From NCBI GenBank assembly GCA_964406155.1, contig CAYOQR010000005.1, positions 1 to 64,000 on the forward strand: a DNA stretch of 64,000 bases. Direction: 5' to 3'. This document shows, piece by piece, positions 54,300-63,195 of the stretch. Both the position numbers and the translations under genes were made by a program. The stretch comes from Dongia_B sp964406155 (GTDB lineage Bacteria > Pseudomonadota > Alphaproteobacteria > Dongiales > Dongiaceae). Below the pieces are notes generated by a model, which ran no database searches, was not told the origin of the DNA, and saw only the letters and a program-made list of their open reading frames with translations. The first letter of the stretch is position 1, and every line of letters begins with the position of its first letter.

Positions 54300-54810
54300 A
54301 CCGACACGAATTTTGCGCTATCTAAGCCGAGCCCCGCATCTCTTTATCAGGTCGCCTGACATCGACACAAACAAAGGACCGTTATGTTCCCTTAAATCGA
54401 TGTCGGCAATTTGCTGGCGATGCGTTTCAATAATATTTAGAGCTCAGCGAAAAACGGTAGCAGCGGGCTTTCCGCGATTCAAGGAGAATACTTATCGAAG
54501 AGAAGATTCCACGTCCAGCGTTGCGACGAGCGTCAGTATCGCCCCACGAAGCAGAGCAGACTGAACCGCAATCGGCATCGGAATGCACTCGAAGCGACTT
54601 GGAAGGGCAGATGCTCTTTCACTCCGCCGGAGTAAGAGAACGAGTCAACTGGAAGTGGTTTTTTGAAGAAGGCCCGCAGCGACAGAGCGACACAATCGCC
54701 ACCATGAAATGGGCTCGAAAAGCGGCGTAGGTATTATTGCCGCCAACTGACGGAGCGGCATACCATCCGATGACACGAGAGTGACTGATTGTGCATTACC
54801 CAAGCAGTTT
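54300..54810. other. Intergenic region between luxR-type gene and ureD
   Basis: About 510 bp with only short, poorly supported open frames (for example 54521-54730 plus and 54645-54848 minus, the latter entering ureD). No tRNA, repeat or clear terminator. The left part should hold the LuxR-type gene promoter. It could be the remains of a lost gene. Confidence 0.4.
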
Positions 54811-55674
54811 TCAGCATTTCCGGATTGGCCGGGCCGCTTTCCCGGCAAGAGAAGGACGCAAAACTGCCCAAACAGCGTAGACAGCTTCGTGGCAGCGCCA
54901 AGCTTCGTCGCTCAGTATGCGGCAGACGATCATGTCGCCGAGGCGGGTAACACCGCTTGTTCCGACACTTAGCTTCGTCAAAGAATCGTTGACCTCATCC
55001 TCGATATGCCCCGGAAGATCTGGCGCATAGCAGACGACTGTCGCCAGATGCATTGCACCGCCCCAAAGACGCGCCAGCGCCTCGACTTCCTCGGCATCCT
55101 GCGCAATCACTCGATCTACCAGCACCTCCCGTCCATCGACCGAAATCAAGAAATCGGATCGGAGGGACGAAAAGGAGAACGCTTCTCCATCACCATAATG
55201 AATTCGCCCGGCGGCAATCATATCTGTCGCGAACAGGCGCGCCGTTGAAGCGAGATCGAACCGCATCTGCCGCTCCACACGAGCCTTGGCGAAAGGAATC
55301 GCCTCGTCCGGCAGATATTCGAGCAATGCCCCTTCACCGACGGAAAAATCGGCTGTTTCGCGGGAAACGGAATTGTTGAGACACTTATAGAATTTGCTTG
55401 CCGAGGTCGTCGTTATCAGCGCTCGCGTATTCGGCTCAAGTTTGGCATGGAGATCGGAAGCGTCGCCTTCGACAAATCCTCCCCCGCTGTTAATCAAGAG
55501 CAGGAACGGCTGATCATCATTGTCCTGATAGTGGCATCCCTGCCACTGATACGGAATGCGCCAACTCTTCGGATCAATCTCCGTCCTGCCATTCCGATGA
55601 ACCGCATGCACATTCAGCAGCGCGTGTTTTCCAATGATCCAATCCGATTTCGGCAAGGTTACTTGCATGGCCAT
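54811..55674 (-). CDS. ureD: Urease accessory protein UreD
   Basis: A 287-aa urease maturation scaffold that binds the apo-urease and, with UreF and UreG, inserts nickel. Family features are LLINSGGGFVEGDASDLHAKL, ALITTTSASKFYKC, GALLEYLPDEAIPFAKARVE and a C-terminal variable region. It starts 6 bp after the ureG stop. It is the last gene of ureABCEFGD, an unusual place for ureD, which often leads the cluster. Confidence 0.88.
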   Translation of the reverse strand: MAMQVTLPKSDWIIGKHALLNVHAVHRNGRTEIDPKSWRIPYQWQGCHYQDNDDQPFLLLINSGGGFVEGDASDLHAKLEPNTRALITTTSASKFYKCLNNSVSRETADFSVGEGALLEYLPDEAIPFAKARVERQMRFDLASTARLFATDMIAAGRIHYGDGEAFSFSSLRSDFLISVDGREVLVDRVIAQDAEEVEALARLWGGAMHLATVVCYAPDLPGHIEDEVNDSLTKLSVGTSGVTRLGDMIVCRILSDEAWRCHEAVYAVWAVLRPSLAGKAARPIRKC

Positions 55675-55680
55675 CTCGCA

Positions 55681-56295
55681 TCACGCTGCATTGGACATAA
55701 TCACGCTGTGCTCTATCCAAGCTATGACGGCTTCCAGGCCGGCGCCCGTTTTCATGTTCGTAAAAATATAGGGCTTTGTTCCCCGCATACGTTTGGCATC
55801 CATGTCCATCACGTCGAGATCGGCATCGACATATTTCGCGATATCGATCTTATTGATCAACAACAAGGGTGACCTGGTAATCCCCGGCCCCCCCTTACGG
55901 GGAATCTTCTCGCCCTCACCGACATCAATGACATAGATGTGGCTATCGGCCAGTTCCGGGCTGAATGTGGCCGCAAGATTGTCTCCACCGCTTTCGATGA
56001 AGATGATATCGAGGTCCGGAAAGCGCCGCCCCATTTCCGAGACGGCAACGAGGTTCATTGAGACATCCTCGCGAATGGCGGTGTGCGGGCAGCCACCGGT
56101 TTCTACCCCGATCACCCGAGCAGGATCGATCGCTCCGCTACGCGTGACAATATCCGCATCCTCCTGCGTGAAAATATCGTTGGTGATCGCCGCGACCGAG
56201 TAGCGTTCGCCCATAGCTCGGCAAAGCTGTATCAGCAGCGTCGTTTTTCCGGATCCGACGGGGCCGGCAATCCCAAGACGAACTGGCTTACGCAT
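55681..56295 (-). CDS. ureG: Urease accessory GTPase UreG
   Basis: A 204-aa SIMIBI GTPase that supplies energy and nickel for urease activation. The P-loop is GPVGSGKTT, switch-region AITNDIFTQEDADIV, metal-binding Cys-Pro-His in GGCPHTAIREDVSMN, GGDNLAATFSPELAD, and guanine motif NKIDIAKYV. Length and motifs are complete. Confidence 0.96.
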   Translation of the reverse strand: MRKPVRLGIAGPVGSGKTTLLIQLCRAMGERYSVAAITNDIFTQEDADIVTRSGAIDPARVIGVETGGCPHTAIREDVSMNLVAVSEMGRRFPDLDIIFIESGGDNLAATFSPELADSHIYVIDVGEGEKIPRKGGPGITRSPLLLINKIDIAKYVDADLDVMDMDAKRMRGTKPYIFTNMKTGAGLEAVIAWIEHSVIMSNAA

Positions 56296-56322
56296 TTTGA
56301 CACCTCAAACTTGAGACATTCT

Positions 56323-57033
56323 TCAGGAAATACATAACCTGCTGTCCAGTCTCTCGTGCTGCATGGACGCCATATCGAGAGCAGCGTAAGAAGAGGACAT
56401 CGAATCCTTTGTCCGCACTCTTGCAATTTCCGCACAGGATTCGATGAAGGGCCCTGCGTCAGCTATGATACGCTGAGCATCCGCCTGTGCGAGCGGCACC
56501 TGCCTTTGCAGTACCGCGATCAGATTGGAGAACCCGGACCAGAGGAAACTCACGACCGCCTCATGCTCGGTGAGACCGAGATCTGCCGCCAAAACCCCAT
56601 AGGCGACGGCGTGATGGCCTGCACAACTCTCGGTGCTTTGCATTTTCCCGAGTTCCTTGATCTTAGGTAGGCCGAAGATGCCGACGCCTGCCGTGATCAA
56701 GGCGGTTCCCGTCATTGTCGAGGCTTGGCGCAGCTCCTTTGTCAGCTTCAGCGCGTTGAGACAACGATCTATGTCGCAGAGCTCCGCCATATCGCCATAG
56801 AGCGTTACGCGAAAACTGAGAGCGACAGCGACTGCATCGCAAGTCGTGAGGTTGAACCTCATCCAGTCCCGACAGCGTCTTTCTACCTCCTTGGCCGTCT
56901 CGACCGCGCCATCGCTGACCCATACCTCGAAGCCATAGGAATGAGTAAAGGCGCCGGTGGGAAAGGACGCATTTGCTATCTGCAGTAATGTCAGCAGTCG
57001 GTCGCTACCATTGTTCAGCAAGGCCTGCCCCAT
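56323..57033 (-). CDS. ureF: Urease accessory protein UreF
   Basis: A 236-aa all-helical accessory protein: LLTLLQIANASFPTGAFTHSYGFE near the N-terminus (the FPTGAFTHSYGFE signature), LKLTKELRQASTMTG, and a C-terminal helix set (DAQRIIADAGPFIESCAEIA). ATG 57033 (MGQALLNNGS) is chosen since it follows the ureE stop by 7 bp; the frame is open further upstream. It bridges UreD and UreG. Confidence 0.9.
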   Translation of the reverse strand: MGQALLNNGSDRLLTLLQIANASFPTGAFTHSYGFEVWVSDGAVETAKEVERRCRDWMRFNLTTCDAVAVALSFRVTLYGDMAELCDIDRCLNALKLTKELRQASTMTGTALITAGVGIFGLPKIKELGKMQSTESCAGHHAVAYGVLAADLGLTEHEAVVSFLWSGFSNLIAVLQRQVPLAQADAQRIIADAGPFIESCAEIARVRTKDSMSSSYAALDMASMQHERLDSRLCIS

Positions 57034-57040
57034 CTCCGAC

Positions 57041-57574
57041 CTAGTGGTGGTGGCTATGTGTTTGGCCATGACCGCTTTGATGATCATGGGAGCTTTGATC
57101 GACTTCAGTGTCAATGTGATCATGAGCATGATGCGCACCGGCGGCACCGAAGCGTCTGCCTGTAAACGGCCCACAGATGAGCTCGACAGAGACCCCCAGC
57201 CCCCGCAACATCTGCGCTGCCATTGGATCATTCGTCGTCAATATGCCGTCTTCACGGAAGCGAGCCGGACGATGCAGATTGCCGAGCTGGTAACACGCAG
57301 CCCACCACAGGATTGCCTCACTTCCAGGCCGAATCAGCATCAGGTCTTCGTCTTTTGCTTTAACGACGACCGCCGAACCTCCGTCGAGACTCAGGACATC
57401 TCCATCCTGCAACTCGACGCCGCGCGGCAACGACACCCGAAGATGCTTTCCAGATACGGTCTGTGCGGCAAAATGGGCCCGCGCACGTTCCTCCGAGGTC
57501 AATTCGAGGTGATCTATCTCGGTAATCTGATCGAAATCCCCGACCTTGCCCAGAACAGAGCTAATGACGGCCAT
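57041..57574 (-). CDS. ureE: Urease accessory nickel chaperone UreE
   Basis: A 177-aa protein with the N-terminal UreE fold (LTSEERARAHFAAQTVSGKHLRV), the metal-binding central domain (EAILWWAACYQLGNLHRPA) and a His-rich tail with repeated His-Asp (HHAHDH, SSHDHQSGHGQTHSHHH) suited for nickel storage. ATG 57574 (MAVISSVLGK) lies 4 bp after the ureC stop; longer frames are not supported. Confidence 0.92.
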   Translation of the reverse strand: MAVISSVLGKVGDFDQITEIDHLELTSEERARAHFAAQTVSGKHLRVSLPRGVELQDGDVLSLDGGSAVVVKAKDEDLMLIRPGSEAILWWAACYQLGNLHRPARFREDGILTTNDPMAAQMLRGLGVSVELICGPFTGRRFGAAGAHHAHDHIDTEVDQSSHDHQSGHGQTHSHHH

Positions 57575-57578
57575 GGCA

Positions 57579-59291
57579 TCACCTGAAGTAGAACAGTTGT
57601 GTGAGCGGAAGCGTTTTCGCCGGCTTAACCGTGATGCGTTCCCCGTCGATGTATACGTTGTAGGTTTCCGGGTCGATCTCGATATTCGGCATGGCATTGT
57701 TATGGACCATGTCGCGCTTCGACAATGTTCGTGTCCGCTTGACCGGCATCAATGTCTGATGGCTGCGAAGTCGCCCGGCAAGGTTCGCATCGATCGCCGC
57801 CTGCGTTACGAAGGAGTAGCTCGTACGCGCCGGATTGGCACCCAGTGATCCATACTGGGGTCGATACTTCAACGGCTGGCAGGTCATCAGGGAGCCGGCC
57901 GGATCACCCATCACCGCATGGGAAATGAAGCCGCCTTTGACCGTGACTTCGGGCTTGGCAATAAAGAATTTCGGACGCCAGAAGACCAGGTCGGCAAGCT
58001 TGCCTGGCGTGATCGATCCGACGTAAGAATCCACGCCGAAGGTGATGGCCGGGTTGATCGTTACCTTTGCCAGATAGCGCCGGATCCGGAAATTGTCGTT
58101 ACCCTGTCCATCCTCCGACAGGCGACCGAAGCGAACCTTGTTGACAGCCGCAAGTTGGAAGGAGCGTTGCGCGCTCTCCGCCGCTCGCCCGACGCCTTGG
58201 CTATCCGAGCCAATCATGCTGATGGCGCCGATGTCATGCAGCACGTCTTCTGCCCGCATCGTCTCCGCTCTGGCCCGGCCTTGGATGAAGGCCATATCCG
58301 TTGGCACTTTCTTATTGAGATTGTGACATGTGATCAGCATGTCGATCTCTTCGTCATAGGTATTGATCGAGAATGGATTGGTCGGATTGGTCGAGCTTGG
58401 CAGGCAGTTCGGTTCCATCACGCAGCGCATGATATCAGGGGCGTTTCCCCCACCGGCGCCTTCTGCATGATATATATGCATGACGCGACCATTGATCGCC
58501 GCCAATGTGTCTTCGTAATAGCCGGTCTCGTTCAATGTATCGGCATGAACCTGAACCTGGAAGTCGAGTTCATCCGCGAGATCCATGCAGGTTTCGATCG
58601 CAGCGGGCGACGAAGACCAGTCTTCATGGATTTTCAGACCGGTGGCGCCGCCGAGAATGACCTGCTCCTCCAGTGCCCCTTTTGTCGCGGCATTTCCTTT
58701 GCCGAAATTGCCGAAATTCAGAGGAATCTCCGCCATCGCTTCCAGCATGCGGTGGAGATTGAAGACACCCGGGCATTCAATGCCGACCGTCTTTGGTCCT
58801 GAACCACCACCGATGACTGTCGTAAAGCCCGCCCCCTGATACTCATAGAGCTGCTGGACTGAATCGAAGTGAGGATGGATATCGATGAGGCCTGGCGTGA
58901 CAATCATTCCCTCAACGGACAGGATATCCGTATTGGGTGAGACGATGAGGCCGGGCGTAACATTCATCGTATCCGGATTTCCGGCCTTGCCGATCCCGAC
59001 GATAAATCCGTCCTTAATGCCGATATCCGCTTTAATGACGCCGAGAATGGGATCGATGATCACGGCGTTTGTCACGACCAGATCGAGGGCACCATCGCGC
59101 GCTTTCCATTTGGAGGCTTGCCCCATGCCATCGCGGATGGTTTTACCGCCGCCAAAGACAAGCTCATCACCGTAGGTGGTGTAGTCATGCTCGATTTCCG
59201 CTACAAGCCCGGTATCGGCAAGATGAATTTTGTCACCAGTGGTTGGACCGTACTGAACGGCGTATTCGGGCCGCGACAGCTTCATGCTCAT
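57579..59291 (-). CDS. ureC: Urease alpha subunit UreC (divergent)
   Basis: A 570-aa catalytic subunit. Nickel ligands are present: His139 and His141 (IDIHPHF), Lys220 (GLKIHED; carbamylated in the family), His249 (VHADTLNE), His275 (IYHAEGAGGG) and Asp363 (GSDSQGVGR). From Lys220 on these match Sporosarcina pasteurii numbering. The flap keeps Cys322-His323 (ITCHNLN) and Arg339. Odd points are HPH for HIH/HVH, GNAPD for GHAPD, and Gly366-Val for the usual Ala-Met after DSQ. So it should be catalytically competent but divergent. GGAG precedes ATG 59291. Confidence 0.93.
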   Translation of the reverse strand: MSMKLSRPEYAVQYGPTTGDKIHLADTGLVAEIEHDYTTYGDELVFGGGKTIRDGMGQASKWKARDGALDLVVTNAVIIDPILGVIKADIGIKDGFIVGIGKAGNPDTMNVTPGLIVSPNTDILSVEGMIVTPGLIDIHPHFDSVQQLYEYQGAGFTTVIGGGSGPKTVGIECPGVFNLHRMLEAMAEIPLNFGNFGKGNAATKGALEEQVILGGATGLKIHEDWSSSPAAIETCMDLADELDFQVQVHADTLNETGYYEDTLAAINGRVMHIYHAEGAGGGNAPDIMRCVMEPNCLPSSTNPTNPFSINTYDEEIDMLITCHNLNKKVPTDMAFIQGRARAETMRAEDVLHDIGAISMIGSDSQGVGRAAESAQRSFQLAAVNKVRFGRLSEDGQGNDNFRIRRYLAKVTINPAITFGVDSYVGSITPGKLADLVFWRPKFFIAKPEVTVKGGFISHAVMGDPAGSLMTCQPLKYRPQYGSLGANPARTSYSFVTQAAIDANLAGRLRSHQTLMPVKRTRTLSKRDMVHNNAMPNIEIDPETYNVYIDGERITVKPAKTLPLTQLFYFR

Positions 59292-59323
59292 CGGTACATC
59301 TCCGTCTTATTCAGGCTTGCCGT

Positions 59324-59833
59324 TTATCTCGATGCTTTGTCTTTTCCGTCATACCGGGTATCAGGCCGCGTATTGACGGCATATCGTTCGCCTTCGAAGC
59401 AGTAGCCATTCGCCCGCAGCCGTTGGATCGTCTGTTGCTTGATGATCTCTGAACGGACCGTTCCATTCGTCATGTTGTTCATGCCATAAGCAACCTGGCG
59501 GCCCGTATAGGTCGTCAGTTTGACCTTGCGGCTTTGACCCGGTTCGAAGCGAACGGCCGTGCCGCTGGGGATATCCAGCCGCATGCCGAAGGCCGCTGCG
59601 CGGTCGAAAGCCATCGCCCGGTTGCATTCGGCGATATGATAATGCGCGCCAATCTGAATTGGCCGATCACCCGTATTCACCATGACGATCTCAATGCTGC
59701 GCCGGCCTTCATTGATCTCGATTTCACCGGGAGCGAATTCAATCAACCCGCATTTTTCAGGCTCGCCCACGGGAAATGCTTCCGCGGCAATGACGGACTT
59801 GGGCAGTGGTGGGCGCGTCCATTTGACAGACAT
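59324..59833 (-). CDS. ureB: Urease beta subunit UreB
   Basis: A 169-aa subunit with an extra N-terminal segment (MSVKWTRPPLPKSVIAAEAF), then the core LIEFAPGEIEINEGRRSIEI, VVNTGDRPIQIGAHYHIAEC-type region, CNRAMAFDRAAAFGMRLDIP, and AVRFEPGQSRKVKLTTYTGRQVAYGMNNM. It is longer than most UreB (about 100-140 aa) because of both ends. It forms the urease trimer with UreA and UreC. GGAG precedes the ATG. Confidence 0.92.
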   Translation of the reverse strand: MSVKWTRPPLPKSVIAAEAFPVGEPEKCGLIEFAPGEIEINEGRRSIEIVMVNTGDRPIQIGAHYHIAECNRAMAFDRAAAFGMRLDIPSGTAVRFEPGQSRKVKLTTYTGRQVAYGMNNMTNGTVRSEIIKQQTIQRLRANGYCFEGERYAVNTRPDTRYDGKDKASR

Positions 59834-59906
59834 GATTCAGCTCCAGAACAGGATGATGGAAAGAGAGTCCAAGGGACCAGATGACCCCGCCATCGATCAC
59901 ACAGTC

Positions 59907-60218
59907 TCAATCCCGAATCGGACTCATGACGGTGACGAGCTTGGTTCCATCAGGGAAAAGCGCCTCGACCTGTAAGATGCCAAGCATATCGGCGACACCA
60001 TCCATGACATGCTCCCGCTTAAGGATCGTCGCGCCATACTCCATCATATCCGTCAGCATCGGGATGCTGCCTTCGCGTGCTCGCTCCAGGATTTCATCCG
60101 AGATCAGCGCCACGCTCTCCGGGTAATTCAACCGGATGCCTCTTTCCAGCCGCCGCCTGGCCATTTCGGCAGCAGCCCAGATCTGAATTCTCTCTTCTTC
60201 ACGGATCGTCAGATGCAT
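59907..60218 (-). CDS. ureA: Urease gamma subunit UreA
   Basis: A 103-aa subunit: MHLTIREEERIQIWAAAEMA, RRRLERGIRLNYPESVALIS, and GILQVEALFPDGTKLVTVMSPI at the C-terminus. Length is typical of the stand-alone gamma subunit. It is the first gene of ureABCEFGD, with GGGGTGA upstream of ATG 60218. The promoter is shared divergently with the nickel permease gene. Confidence 0.95.
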   Translation of the reverse strand: MHLTIREEERIQIWAAAEMARRRLERGIRLNYPESVALISDEILERAREGSIPMLTDMMEYGATILKREHVMDGVADMLGILQVEALFPDGTKLVTVMSPIRD

Positions 60219-60349
60219 GCTTGATCACCCCTTTTGGCCACCTGTCGCAGCCAACGACGCATTTTCAAGCGATCAGCGCCGCTGTCGGGCAGGCTGTTGT
60301 TGTTCTGGTTTATTCGAGAAAATTATGTGCGCTCGCCCTGCTTTGTACA

Positions 60350-60367
60350 CCTACCTATCCGGGTAGG
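60350..60367. promoter_or_regulatory. Dyad in the ureA-ureJ divergent promoter region
   Basis: CCTACC-TATCCG-GGTAGG is a perfect 6-bp inverted repeat over 18 bp, 132 bp upstream of ureA and 115 bp upstream of ureJ. The symmetry and length suit an 18-20-bp LuxR-type binding box. The LuxR solo of this locus is a natural candidate, as an inference. The remaining 264-bp gap holds no gene. Confidence 0.5.
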
Positions 60368-60482
60368 ATGACGCCCAGGCATTGTCTTTGCTTGTCTATA
60401 CGATAGGCCGATTGGATCGATTTTCGGCCGCAGCCCCCTGCTTTCACGCTCGCTATGAACATCCAACATAAGGAATGGAATC

Positions 60483-61085
60483 ATGCGCACTCTTAATGTA
60501 GCCGCTTTCGCGGCAGCGATTGTCCTGCTTCCTGGATTGGCCTTGGCGCATACCGGTATCCATGCAGGCCTCGGGACGACCAGCGGCTTTGCCGCCGGCT
60601 TCCTTCATCCATTCATGGGCATCGACCATATCCTGGCGATGACGATGGTCGGGTTATTCGCCTGGCAGCTCGGCGGACGTGCGATCTGGCTTGTCCCCGC
60701 TTCTTTCGTCTCGCTGATGGCCCTTGGCGGTGCCCTTGGTGTGGCGGGCATTCATGTGCCGTTTGTCGAAGCCGGGATCGCCCTCTCCATTGTCGTGCTC
60801 GGTGGCATCGTCGCCTGCAAAATTCGCACACCGACCGCAATTGCGATGGGCCTGGTCGGTCTGTTCGCCATTTTTCACGGACACGCCCATGGGACGGAAA
60901 TGCCAATGAATGCCGGCGGCATGTTCTATGGCGTCGGATTCATGCTGGCGACAGCCCTTCTCCATGGACTGGGCTTGAGCATGGGCTTCCTCATCGGCCG
61001 GATCGGAGAGCGGGCGGGATCCGGCGTGGTGCGAGTTGCCGGCGGCATCGCCAGCGTCATTGGATTGGCTCTCTTGGCGATTTGA
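60483..61085 (+). CDS. ureJ: HupE/UreJ family nickel permease
   Basis: A 200-aa membrane protein with a cleavable-type N-terminus (AAAIVLLPGLALA), then HTGIHAGLGTTSGFAAGFLH, the metal-binding motif HPFMGIDHILAM, a His-rich motif HGHAHGTEMP, and six hydrophobic spans. The family facilitates nickel or cobalt transport for urease or hydrogenase. Beside ureA it should supply nickel for this urease. Confidence 0.9.
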   Translation: MRTLNVAAFAAAIVLLPGLALAHTGIHAGLGTTSGFAAGFLHPFMGIDHILAMTMVGLFAWQLGGRAIWLVPASFVSLMALGGALGVAGIHVPFVEAGIALSIVVLGGIVACKIRTPTAIAMGLVGLFAIFHGHAHGTEMPMNAGGMFYGVGFMLATALLHGLGLSMGFLIGRIGERAGSGVVRVAGGIASVIGLALLAI

Positions 61086-61238
61086 TCAGATAGCTCCCCT
61101 TGGTCTGATCACCATCGTCAATCAGATGCCAGGGCAGCTTGGCGACAGAGATTTACCGAGCGAGCCCTGGCATCTCTTTTTTAAGGTGTGGTCGTCACGT
61201 TGCCACAAATCATCGTCGATAGAGATCTGAACAACGTC

Positions 61239-61265
61239 GGGGCCCGTCCGATTACAACGGGCCCC
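61239..61265. terminator. Terminator-like hairpin between ureJ and sdaA
   Basis: A 9-bp perfect stem (GGGGCCCGT / ACGGGCCCC) with a 9-nt loop lies between convergent genes. U-runs are weak. The rest of the 264-bp gap holds only a short duplication (TTCGTTATC twice at about 61275-61295). Confidence 0.6.
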
Positions 61266-61349
61266 GCCTGAGGCTTCGTTATCTTCGTTATCTTCGGTCA
61301 AAGCCCCAGGCGATGATGATCAGCGCCCTGACGCCCCTCAGCACTCGAA

Positions 61350-62783
61350 TCAACATTCCGGCAGGTTCACGGCGAGGCCGCCGAGGCTCGTTTCCTTGAA
61401 CTTCTGGTGCATTTCCTCACCGGTCTGACGCATCGCCTCGATACAATTGTCGAGCGGCATGAAATGCGATCCATTTCCACGCAATGCGAGAGATGCAGCG
61501 GCCACAGCCTTGATTGCGCCAATGCCATTGCGCTCAATGCAGGGCACCTGCACCAACCCGCCAACGGGATCACAGGTCATGCCGAGATGATGCTCGAGCG
61601 CGATTTCGGCAGCGTTCTCCACTTGCGCCGGCGTTCCGCCCAGCACGGCGCATAGCCCTGCCGCCGCCATCGATGACGCCGACCCGACTTCGCCCTGGCA
61701 GCCAGCTTCCGCACCGGAGATCGAGGCGTTGTGCTTGATGAGCCCGCCGATCGCGGCGGCCGTCAGCAGGAATTCCGGCAGGCGCGATGCCTGCGAGCCG
61801 ATGCAGTGGTCAAGATAGTAGCGGATCACCGCCGGCACCACACCGGCAGCACCGTTGGTCGGTGCCGTCACCACCTTGCCACCGGCCGCATTCTCTTCAT
61901 TGACAGCCATCGCATAGACGTTCAGCCAGTCGGAAGAAACATGCGGCTGAGCGATATTCCGCCCCTTTTCATTCATCAATTGCTGTTGGATGGCATGAGC
62001 GCGACGGAGAACCCGCAATCCTCCGGGCAACTCGCCCTGGCGTGACAGGCCTCGATTAATGCAATCGTTCATCGTCGTCCAGATCCGATCCAGACCGGCT
62101 TCAAGCTCGGCAGCGGTCAACGTCGAGAGCTCATTGGCGCGCTTCATCTCGGCAATACTGAGACCGCTTGCGGCCGCCATCTCCAACATGGCTTCCGCAG
62201 AGGCGAAAGGATACGGATATATTACCTGTGTTGCCGCCGGCAAAGTGGTGGAGCTACCTGCTTCCGCCGCATTTCTCCGAGACTGCTCGTTGCGCCGCAT
62301 CTCCTCTTCGGTCGCGATGAAGCCACCGCCGATCGAGTAGTAGGTCTCGGACAGGATACTCGTACCTGCCTTGTCGAGCGCCTCGAAAATCATGCCATTG
62401 GCATGAAGCGGTAACGGTGGCCCGAAGTCGAAGACAATGTCGTCGACTGGATTAAAGGAAAGTGCCGGCAGTCCAGGATGATGCAATCCCCTACCACCAC
62501 TGAGTTCAGCAAGCTGGAGTTCCGCAGCCGTCGCATCGATCGTTGCCGGCAGAAAACCAAGCAAGCCAAAGGAAACCGCCCGGTCGGTTGCATGGCCTTT
62601 GCCAGTGAACGCGAGTGAGCCACGCAGCGTGACTCTGATCTTCGCCGGCACACCATCTGCTCCCGTCGCAACATGGCGCTTCAGCAGATCGAGGAAGCGG
62701 GCTCCCGCCGTCATCGGCCCCATCGTATGGGACGATGACGGACCAATGCCGATCTTGAAGATTTCAAACACACTGAGGAACAT
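61350..62783 (-). CDS. sdaA: L-serine ammonia-lyase (iron-sulfur), SdaA
   Basis: A 477-aa single-chain L-serine dehydratase: MFLSVFEIFKIGIGPSSSHT and GPMTAGARFLDLL in the beta-domain, and the alpha-domain signatures GAAGVVPAVIRYYLDHCIG, AEAGCQGEVGSASSMAAAGL and GMTCDPVGGLVQVPCIERN, with the Cys used for the [4Fe-4S] cluster. It converts L-serine to pyruvate and ammonia. The C-terminal Cys (LPEC) matches the tail that blocks the active site in such enzymes. Confidence 0.95.
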   Translation of the reverse strand: MFLSVFEIFKIGIGPSSSHTMGPMTAGARFLDLLKRHVATGADGVPAKIRVTLRGSLAFTGKGHATDRAVSFGLLGFLPATIDATAAELQLAELSGGRGLHHPGLPALSFNPVDDIVFDFGPPLPLHANGMIFEALDKAGTSILSETYYSIGGGFIATEEEMRRNEQSRRNAAEAGSSTTLPAATQVIYPYPFASAEAMLEMAAASGLSIAEMKRANELSTLTAAELEAGLDRIWTTMNDCINRGLSRQGELPGGLRVLRRAHAIQQQLMNEKGRNIAQPHVSSDWLNVYAMAVNEENAAGGKVVTAPTNGAAGVVPAVIRYYLDHCIGSQASRLPEFLLTAAAIGGLIKHNASISGAEAGCQGEVGSASSMAAAGLCAVLGGTPAQVENAAEIALEHHLGMTCDPVGGLVQVPCIERNGIGAIKAVAAASLALRGNGSHFMPLDNCIEAMRQTGEEMHQKFKETSLGGLAVNLPEC

Positions 62784-62974
62784 TCACGGCCTCCTGGGCC
62801 AAAACAGGTTAATCGCGGTTGCATCGAGACAAGAAGGCATCATAAAGCGCTATCGGCCGGGGCGGAAGCTCATCCGCGAGCTGGGCGGCGCCTGGGTTGG
62901 GTGACGCCTGGGTGAAGCTTCTTAGTTTCATCAGAAGCTCAGAAACGGGCTCCAACCCTGGCAGGGGGCGGGCA

Positions 62975-63034
62975 ATGGGAGGCCAGGTGATGAGAAGCCG
63001 GGGAATGAGAGGCCGGGCGATGAGAGGCGGGGCG
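62975..63034. repeat. Four imperfect tandem copies of a 15-bp repeat
   Basis: Units begin at 62975, 62990, 63005 and 63020 with consensus ATGAGAGGCCGGGCG, and a partial fifth (ATGG) follows. They lie in the 412-bp gap (62784-63195) between divergent sdaA and the agmatinase-like gene, about 160 bp before the latter. No gene is supported in this gap, though the repeat keeps frames open. Confidence 0.85.
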
Positions 63035-63195
63035 ATGGTCCGTGCCGCATCCAGGCATGCCGAGGGCGAGCTTGATACCGGATCGGGAATAGGCACAATG
63101 GCTCTTTGGGAGATGATGGGGGAATTGACTGAGAAAATGATGAGATTCCCCCAGCCCGCCCGCCCGGCCCATTCCTGGCAGATTCGGAGTGCATC

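Noticed and set aside
54313..54730. Short plus-strand ORFs between the luxR-type gene and ureD
   Set aside because: No ribosome-binding site, no recognisable domain, and composition unlike nearby genes.
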